A stretch of DNA of 64,000 bases. Origin: Lachnospiraceae bacterium. Its GTDB lineage: Bacteria; Bacillota; Clostridia; Lachnospirales; Lachnospiraceae. The first letter of the stretch is position 1, and each line of letters begins with the position of its first letter. Shown piece by piece: positions 58,786 to 64,000 of the stretch. Below the pieces are notes generated by a model. That model was given only the letters and a program-made list of their open reading frames with translations, was not told the origin of the DNA and made no database searches. Where the stretch lies: assembly GCA_029338675.1 (NCBI GenBank), contig JAQYAV010000061.1, positions 45,799-109,798 on the forward strand, read 5' to 3'. The position numbers were made by a program, and so were the translations under genes.

Positions 58786-59022
58786 TTACTTAATAAACTT
58801 AGAAGATAGTAATAATGCAATTATCATAAAAGCAACACCCAAAACTGCAGTGACTTTTCTTAATACAGCATCCTTCGACTTACCCTTATTCTTACTCCAA
58901 TAAGTATCAGAAGATCCGCTAATGGAACTAGTAAGTCCACTGCCTTTTCCCTCTTGCATCATAACGAGAACGATTAAACATATTGATATAATTATTAATA
59001 AAACAATTAATGCTATTTTCAC
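58786..59022 (-). CDS. secG: Preprotein translocase subunit SecG
   Basis: Small subunit of the SecYEG channel. The 78 residues have two membrane helices (about 2-20 and 57-75) and the loop VMMQEGKGSGLTSSISGSSDT, typical of SecG. It lies upstream of rnr as in other Firmicutes. Confidence 0.94.
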   Translation of the reverse strand: MKIALIVLLIIISICLIVLVMMQEGKGSGLTSSISGSSDTYWSKNKGKSKDAVLRKVTAVLGVAFMIIALLLSSKFIK

Positions 59023-59112
59023 TTAAAATTCCTCCTAAATAATCCAATCACACTTGTTTCAATATATCACAGTAGGTGTTATAATGCAACAATTTTTTTG
59101 TTATGATTTATG

Positions 59113-59514
59113 CTATTTTGATAAATCAGAAGTACAATGAGGACACTTTGTTGCTTTGATGTTAATTTCACTCTTACAAAAAGGACATTCCTTTGTTGTT
59201 TTTTCTTCTTCTTTTTTACCAATAGATGTAATCTTGTTAACTGCACTAACCATTATAAATACGATAAATGCCATTATGAAAAAGTTTATTATTGCTGTAA
59301 TAAAAGCACCATAAGTTAATGTTGCTTTTCCAATTGTAACTGATAATCCTTCTAAACCATTTGTATTAAAACATCCAATTATAGGTGAAATAATATTATC
59401 TAATAAAGAAGTAACTAATCCACTAAAGCTTGTACCAATAATCATACCAACAGCCAAGCTCATTACATTTCCTTTAAGTGCAAATTTCTTAAACTCTTGA
59501 AAAAATTTCTTCAT
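59113..59514 (-). CDS. mscL: Large-conductance mechanosensitive channel with C-terminal zinc ribbon
   Basis: Emergency osmotic release valve. The 133 residues begin FFQEFKKFALKGNVMSLAVGMIIG, the MscL N-terminal helix and first membrane segment, then a second near 66-90 (YGAFITAIINFFIMAFIVFI). The periplasmic loop has GLEGLSVTIGKATLTYG. The usual cytoplasmic helical bundle is replaced by a ribbon CPFCKSEINIKATKCPHC, a four-Cys metal site. I have not seen this named as a family standard, so it is notable. Confidence 0.9.
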   Translation of the reverse strand: MKKFFQEFKKFALKGNVMSLAVGMIIGTSFSGLVTSLLDNIISPIIGCFNTNGLEGLSVTIGKATLTYGAFITAIINFFIMAFIVFIMVSAVNKITSIGKKEEEKTTKECPFCKSEINIKATKCPHCTSDLSK

Positions 59515-59559
59515 ACTGTTCTCCTTTTGTACATAAAACTATTTACAACATGTTTATAA

Positions 59560-61101
59560 TTATTTTACTATTAAAGATTTACCAGTCATTTCCTTTGGTT
59601 GTGGTAAACCCATAATCTCTAAAAGAGTAGGAGCTATATCAGCTAAACAACCACCTTCTCTTAAGCTCACTCCATCCTCATAATTATATAAAATAAATGG
59701 AACTGGATTAGTTGTGTGAGCAGTATGTGGTTCACCTGTCTCATAATTAATCATCTGCTCTGCATTACCATGATCAGCACAGATAAATAACACACCACCA
59801 ACCTGTTTAACAGCCTCTACTGCTGATCCAACACACTGATCTACTCTTTCAACAGCTTCTACTGCCGCTGGAATTACACCTGTATGTCCAACCATATCAG
59901 GATTTGCAAAATTAATAATAATCACATCATACTTATCAGAAGTAATTGCCTCAACTAAATTAACACCTACTTCAGGAGCACTCATCTCTGGCTTTAAGTC
60001 ATAAGTAGCAACGGCTGGTGATTTAACAAGTGTTCTATATTCTTCAGAATTTGGCTCTTCAACTCCACCATTAAAGAAAAATGTAACATGAGCATACTTC
60101 TCTGTTTCTGCTAAACGAAGCTGAGTCTTTCCACACGCAGCAAGGTATTCACCAAATGTATTAACAACATTCTCCTTTTTAAATGAAACAATCTTATTAG
60201 GTATTGATTCATCATAATCCTTAAAGCATACATAAACAAGTGGCATACGTCCACCCTCACGCTCAAAGCCATCAAAATCATCTGCACAAAATGCTCTAGT
60301 AATCTCTCTAGCACGATCAGGTCTGAAATTAAAGAATATTACCGAATCATTAGGCTTAACAAGTGAAACAGGCTTTCCATTCTCAACTATAACAGTAGGA
60401 AGAACAAACTCATCATATACTTCTTTGTCATATGATTCCTGCATAGCCTGTACAGGATCTGTTGCCTGAACACCTTCACCAGTTACAAGTGACTTATATG
60501 CAAGTTCAACTCTATCCCATCTATTATCTCTATCCATTGCATAATATCTTCCTGACATTGAAGCAACCTTACCTACTCCAATTTCTTTCATCTTATCAAT
60601 AAGTTCTTCAAGGAATCCTTTACCTGATGCAGGTGCTGTATCTCTGCCATCAAAGAAAGGATGAACATATACATTCTCGAATTTCTGTCTCTTACAAAGC
60701 TCTAATATTGCATAAAGATGAGTGTTATGGCTATGAACACCACCATTAGAAAGGAGTCCCCATAAATGTAAATCTGAATTATTCTTCTTGCAGTTATCAA
60801 TTGCCTGTAACATTTCTTCATTTTCAAAGAAATCTCCATCTTCAATAGACTTAGTAATTCTTGTAAGCTCCTGATAAATAATTCTTCCTGCACCAATATT
60901 CATATGACCAACTTCTGAATTACCCATCTGACCATCTGGTAATCCAACAGCTAAACCTGAAGCATTACCCTTAACCCATGGACATTCCTTCATTAACTTG
61001 TCCATTACTGGAGTATTAGCAAGAGCTATTGCGTTTCCTTCTGTCTTATCACTAATACCATATCCATCTAATACCATTAATACAACTGGTTTCTTACTCA
61101 T
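59560..61101 (-). CDS. gpmI: 2,3-bisphosphoglycerate-independent phosphoglycerate mutase
   Basis: Interconverts 3- and 2-phosphoglycerate in glycolysis. The 513 residues have LMVLDGYGISDKTEGNAI (metal Asp), DGQMGNSEVGHMNIGAGR (phospho-Ser), SGRYYAMDRDNRWDRVE, and FANPDMVGHTG and ICADHGNAEQM at the C-terminal metal site. Standard length. Strong and clean; likely its own transcript. Confidence 0.97.
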   Translation of the reverse strand: MSKKPVVLMVLDGYGISDKTEGNAIALANTPVMDKLMKECPWVKGNASGLAVGLPDGQMGNSEVGHMNIGAGRIIYQELTRITKSIEDGDFFENEEMLQAIDNCKKNNSDLHLWGLLSNGGVHSHNTHLYAILELCKRQKFENVYVHPFFDGRDTAPASGKGFLEELIDKMKEIGVGKVASMSGRYYAMDRDNRWDRVELAYKSLVTGEGVQATDPVQAMQESYDKEVYDEFVLPTVIVENGKPVSLVKPNDSVIFFNFRPDRAREITRAFCADDFDGFEREGGRMPLVYVCFKDYDESIPNKIVSFKKENVVNTFGEYLAACGKTQLRLAETEKYAHVTFFFNGGVEEPNSEEYRTLVKSPAVATYDLKPEMSAPEVGVNLVEAITSDKYDVIIINFANPDMVGHTGVIPAAVEAVERVDQCVGSAVEAVKQVGGVLFICADHGNAEQMINYETGEPHTAHTTNPVPFILYNYEDGVSLREGGCLADIAPTLLEIMGLPQPKEMTGKSLIVK

Positions 61102-61186
61102 CTTTTTATCTCCTTTATATTATTATCTTATTTATCAAATAATGATTATACCTATAACTTAATTCTTTTTCAAGCAAAATAAAATT

Positions 61187-62767
61187 CTATTTATAGAATT
61201 CTCCTAAACTAATGCCATTAACCCCAAGAGGTATTTCATGATCAAGGCCTATAAACTTTGTTCCATTGTTCCACAAAACTGGTTTTACAAACTCATACTT
61301 TTCTTCATCCCATGTTGTAAAATCATCAAGCACCATCCCACCTGTATCCCCAGAATTAGCATTAAAGCACCAAAATGTATGATTTAGCTTGTTTTCTTTA
61401 ATTAATTGGCGCATATATGTCATCCAAGTTAAATTTGGTTCTTTCATAAATCCTCCCCATTCACCAATTAAAAGGGGAGCTGTTTTATCTTCATATATGA
61501 AAAACCAATTATCTCTCCAACAATCATCCATCAAAGAGTCAAAATTATAATCCTTTTTAAACCAAGGTTGCTCATATACTGTAGGACCATAGTCATGAGG
61601 TGAATAAACCAATTTGTTCTGATATTTACCTATATCTATGGGATTGTCTTTTACGCCTCTAAGGTTGCCACCCCACCAATTAAAATAATAATCCTTTTCA
61701 TCTATTGATGTAAAATTAGAATTATTTTTTATATCAATAGGATATATTTCAATTCCTTCTACTAATACCAAAACATTAGGATTAGCCGAAAGAACTGTAT
61801 TAGCTGCACATTCTGCAACATATTTCCAATTATTATCATCCTTTGACGAATCCCATTTTGCTGCTTTATCACCCTCATTTGGTTTCCCATGAGGCTCATT
61901 CTTTAAATCATACGCAATTATTGTATCATCATTCTTATATCTATCTGCCATCCATTCAAGAGCACTATAATATTCTTTTACAGAAACCTTATCAGTGTAC
62001 CAAAGATTAATCATATGTCCACTTGCATCAGTTTGAGCGCTATGTATATCAATAATAAGCTTTAAACCATTAGCTCTACATTGCCCAATAACATACTCAA
62101 AAATTTGCAAACTATCCATTCCAACTAAATAATCATTTGTAGCCTGATTAAAGTTTGCATTTGGATATTCTCCATTTTTCCACTGATTAATTAATTCAGC
62201 TGAAAATGGAACTCTAATAACATTAAATCCATGATTTGCTATTTCTTGGATTGACGTATTCAAATCACTTGCCCATAATCCATCAAACGTATTAGTACCA
62301 GTGTTGTAACCAAACCAATTAATACCTGTTAACCAAACTTCATTACCATTTGAATCAATAATTTTATTATCTTTTGTAAATAACCAATCATCAGTAGAAG
62401 GATCTGGAACATCTAATGCCCCATAATTAACTTCACGATTAGATAAAACAACACCAGATGAATCATTATTTTTTATATCATTAAATTTACTATTTTCACT
62501 TAATTTATCATCTTGTGATTCATCTAGATTATCTGAAGAATTTAAATTGTTTATCGTATTATTTGACTGGTTACTAGAATTATCATTTGATCTACCATCA
62601 AAATTATCTTTTGAATTATTATTCATATGACTATTATCATTTTGTTCTGAACTAATATTTTTTTCAATATTGCTATTATTAAGCACTTTTCTATCTACAA
62701 TAATTCCTAACAAAAATACAATTATAACAATTTGTATAAATATAAATATTTTAATTGTTTTACTCAT
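61187..62767 (-). CDS. Membrane-anchored GH5-type glycoside hydrolase
   Basis: Endoglucanase-like, probably acting on plant beta-glucan. The 526 residues have an N-terminal membrane helix (about 8-27), an Asn/Ser/Asp-rich linker to about residue 110, then a GH5 barrel: VWLTGINWFGYNTGTNTFDG, NVIRVPFS, acid/base Glu in AYDLKNEPHGKP, and nucleophile Glu in LLIGEWGGFMKEP. With no signal cleavage site evident, it may stay tethered outside. I chose ATG 62767, eight bases after GGTGGG; the codon overlaps the MIF stop (TAATG). Upstream in-frame starts fall in the MIF gene. Confidence 0.87.
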   Translation of the reverse strand: MSKTIKIFIFIQIVIIVFLLGIIVDRKVLNNSNIEKNISSEQNDNSHMNNNSKDNFDGRSNDNSSNQSNNTINNLNSSDNLDESQDDKLSENSKFNDIKNNDSSGVVLSNREVNYGALDVPDPSTDDWLFTKDNKIIDSNGNEVWLTGINWFGYNTGTNTFDGLWASDLNTSIQEIANHGFNVIRVPFSAELINQWKNGEYPNANFNQATNDYLVGMDSLQIFEYVIGQCRANGLKLIIDIHSAQTDASGHMINLWYTDKVSVKEYYSALEWMADRYKNDDTIIAYDLKNEPHGKPNEGDKAAKWDSSKDDNNWKYVAECAANTVLSANPNVLVLVEGIEIYPIDIKNNSNFTSIDEKDYYFNWWGGNLRGVKDNPIDIGKYQNKLVYSPHDYGPTVYEQPWFKKDYNFDSLMDDCWRDNWFFIYEDKTAPLLIGEWGGFMKEPNLTWMTYMRQLIKENKLNHTFWCFNANSGDTGGMVLDDFTTWDEEKYEFVKPVLWNNGTKFIGLDHEIPLGVNGISLGEFYK

Positions 62768-63111
62768 TAAAAGTTCCCACCATTCCATCCCCAATTACTA
62801 ACCGCTTCATATTTTATATAAATATGGTCTGCAGAAATGCCTAATACATCTTTGAATATTTCACATATTTTAGAAGACAATGCATCAAATGCACTTGGAT
62901 TTTCATTGCCAAAAACACTGACATCAATAAAAGCTGTTGGTTTAGAATCATCACCTCTAAAATAAAGTGTATATTCATCTTCAAAACCAAGCATAAGCCA
63001 AGACTCAGATTTTCCAGGAATAATAGAAATTGCTTCTCCCAATAAAGTTTTTAATTGAATTTCTTGTTCTTTTGATACTTTGATGTTAATCTTTGAATTA
63101 ATAAATGGCAT
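62767..63111 (-). CDS. MIF-family tautomerase
   Basis: Homologue of macrophage migration inhibitory factor. The 114 residues keep the N-terminal Pro (PFINSKINIKVS) that is the catalytic base, and MIF-like segments KSESWLMLGFEDEYTLYFRGDD, PTAFIDVSVFG and IYIKYEAVSNWGWNGGNF, close in layout to animal MIF. Likely phenylpyruvate or related enol-keto tautomerase. Translation of the GH5 gene is coupled to it. A -10 TATAAT on the minus strand at 63141-63146 lies upstream. Confidence 0.88.
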   Translation of the reverse strand: MPFINSKINIKVSKEQEIQLKTLLGEAISIIPGKSESWLMLGFEDEYTLYFRGDDSKPTAFIDVSVFGNENPSAFDALSSKICEIFKDVLGISADHIYIKYEAVSNWGWNGGNF

Positions 63112-63298
63112 AATAAACCTCCTAAAAATAATTTTTGTACATTATACACTATTTATAAATTTTATAAAATAATCATTTTGTTTGAAAAATCAAGATTACT
63201 ATTATCAATAGTATAAATTTAAGTATCCGCACGTATCATATTTTTTTCACAAATTCTACTTACTTTTTCCTTCTTTTCCTCATTACATTCGATAGTGG

Positions 63299-63319
63299 TG
63301 TTATTCTGTCCGAATAACA
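63299..63319. repeat. Perfect 8-base inverted repeat upstream of the MIF gene
   Basis: TGTTATTC-TGTCC-GAATAACA, 36 bases past the GNAT stop. No T-run follows. It may be an operator for the MIF-GH5 pair, or an mRNA hairpin. Confidence 0.45.
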
Positions 63320-63354
63320 GATTTAATTATAACACGTCATAGTATATCTTTTCG

Positions 63355-63798
63355 TTATTTTTCTTTGACCATTTGTATATATCCTAATTCACTATATCCC
63401 ATTTTTTTATAGAATAATTGAGCATTTTTATTTTCACTGCTAACATCCAAACGAAAACGAATACATTCTTCATCAAATTCTTTTTCTACAAATTTAAAAA
63501 ACTCTGAACCTAAACCACAATTTCTATATTTTCCTTTTAAATAAACATCTTCAATCCAAACGCAATTTGAACCATTCTCTGTTGAATAGCACTTTGTAAC
63601 AATACCATATCCAATTATCAAAGAATCAATTTCAAAAATATATGCAAATATATTTGTGTTATTTTTCAAACAATTATCAATATTCCTTTTTATAATTTCA
63701 GTTGGAACATTACCAATCAAGGCAGGACCTTCATAAAATTTTGTCATCATAGATAATAACTCATGTCTATCATCGTTTGTAAACTTTCTTATTAACAT
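63355..63798 (-). CDS. GNAT family N-acetyltransferase
   Basis: Acetyl-CoA dependent acyltransferase of unknown substrate. The 147 residues have the GNAT motif A (VWIEDVYLKGKYRNCGLGSEFFKFVEKE, with the RNCGLG pyrophosphate loop) and motif B (VSSENKNAQLFYKKMGYSELGY). It lies between the rRNA terminator and the MIF gene, same strand. Confidence 0.9.
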   Translation of the reverse strand: MLIRKFTNDDRHELLSMMTKFYEGPALIGNVPTEIIKRNIDNCLKNNTNIFAYIFEIDSLIIGYGIVTKCYSTENGSNCVWIEDVYLKGKYRNCGLGSEFFKFVEKEFDEECIRFRLDVSSENKNAQLFYKKMGYSELGYIQMVKEK

Positions 63799-63862
63799 AT
63801 CTTACTTCTCCACTAATTATATACTTATATATTTGTTATATTTTATATTAACATGTTTTATT

Positions 63863-63892
63863 GAAAAAAAAAAGCACACTAAAAGTGTGCTT
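63863..63892 (-). terminator. Terminator of the rRNA operon
   Basis: AAGCACACT and AGTGTGCTT form a 9-base stem with a 3-base loop; on the minus strand a run of eleven Ts follows. Strong and close behind the 23S end. Confidence 0.9.
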
Positions 63893-63958
63893 ATAAATGT
63901 ACTTTCAGAACTTCATACAAAGCTTCATCCAAATCTTTCTTTCTAGGAAACCTATAAA

Positions 63959-64000
63959 GGATAAGCCCTCGACCTATTAGTACTTGTCAGCTGAATGTGT
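63959..64000 (-). rRNA. 23S rRNA, 3' end (cut by window edge)
   Basis: Minus strand: ACACATTCAGCTGACAAGTA, then CTAATAGGTCGAGGGCTTAT-CC is the conserved end of firmicute 23S rRNA. Only about 42 bases are in the window. The exact 3' end is estimated near 63959. Confidence 0.9.

Overview
The window reads as a chromosomal segment of a low-GC, spore-forming Firmicute, most probably a gut Lachnospiraceae. The grounds are very AT-rich spacers, strong GGAGG-type ribosome sites, sporulation genes (spoIIGA, sigE, spoIIP, gpr), the class Clostridia order gpr-spoIIP-lepA-hemW-hrcA-grpE-dnaK-dnaJ-prmA, FabK rather than FabI, a Re-citrate synthase-type enzyme, ChW repeats, and polysaccharide genes. The family is an inference; no 16S gene is in view. 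No CRISPR array, insertion sequence, prophage or integrase was seen. Nearly everything is on the minus strand; only spoIIGA-sigE, a tRNA-Leu and one small membrane protein are on the plus strand.

Left part (1-6.3 kb): a histidine operon, transcribed leftwards as hisZ-hisG-hisD-hisB-hisIE from a near-consensus promoter at 6004-6032, then a 39-residue membrane protein and the 5' part of alaS. HisIE carries a degenerate HisF-like barrel at its N terminus. hisA, hisF and hisH are not here. 6.3-15.7 kb: a carbohydrate-uptake locus of the YesM/YesN-Lpl type, with sensor kinase, AraC-type response regulator, solute-binding lipoprotein, two permeases, a CE4-type deacetylase and a DUF624 protein. Regularly spaced CGGT repeats in front of the lipoprotein gene look like the regulator's binding sites, and strong hairpins lie between the lipoprotein and permease genes.

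15.7-19.5 kb: a Csp-like subtilase without a signal peptide, divergent from spoIIGA-sigE, then tRNA-Leu(CAA) with its own promoter and terminator. 19.5-33 kb: prmA, dnaJ, dnaK, grpE and hrcA behind a perfect CIRCE operator, then hemW, lepA, spoIIP, gpr and a secreted amidase with nine ChW repeats. 33-41.3 kb: aroK, a small Cys-rich protein, and a fatty-acid synthesis operon (accD-accA-fabH-fabK-fabD-fabG-fabF-fabZ) without acpP, accB or accC. 41.4-49.3 kb: a small membrane protein, an RNase H, a large tubulin-like GTPase of unknown role, a Re-citrate synthase/GntR pair under a palindromic operator, cysE and a pyridoxamine kinase.

49.4-64 kb: an S1-domain protein, an SLH-like/rhodanese protein, a GH27 enzyme with an inserted carbohydrate-binding-like module, an ABC-F protein, then the trans-translation block secG-rnr-smpB-(small membrane protein)-ssrA, followed upstream by mscL (with a C-terminal zinc ribbon), gpmI, a membrane-anchored GH5 enzyme coupled to a MIF-type tautomerase, a GNAT acetyltransferase, and the 3' tip of a 23S rRNA gene with a terminator but no 5S gene after it.

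The most promising unexplained item is the tubulin-like protein at 42444-44960. Next are the HisF-like/HisIE fusion, the MIF-GH5 pair, the SLH-rhodanese protein, and the RNA hairpin that buries the gpr ribosome site. All calls come from reading the sequence; no database search was run.
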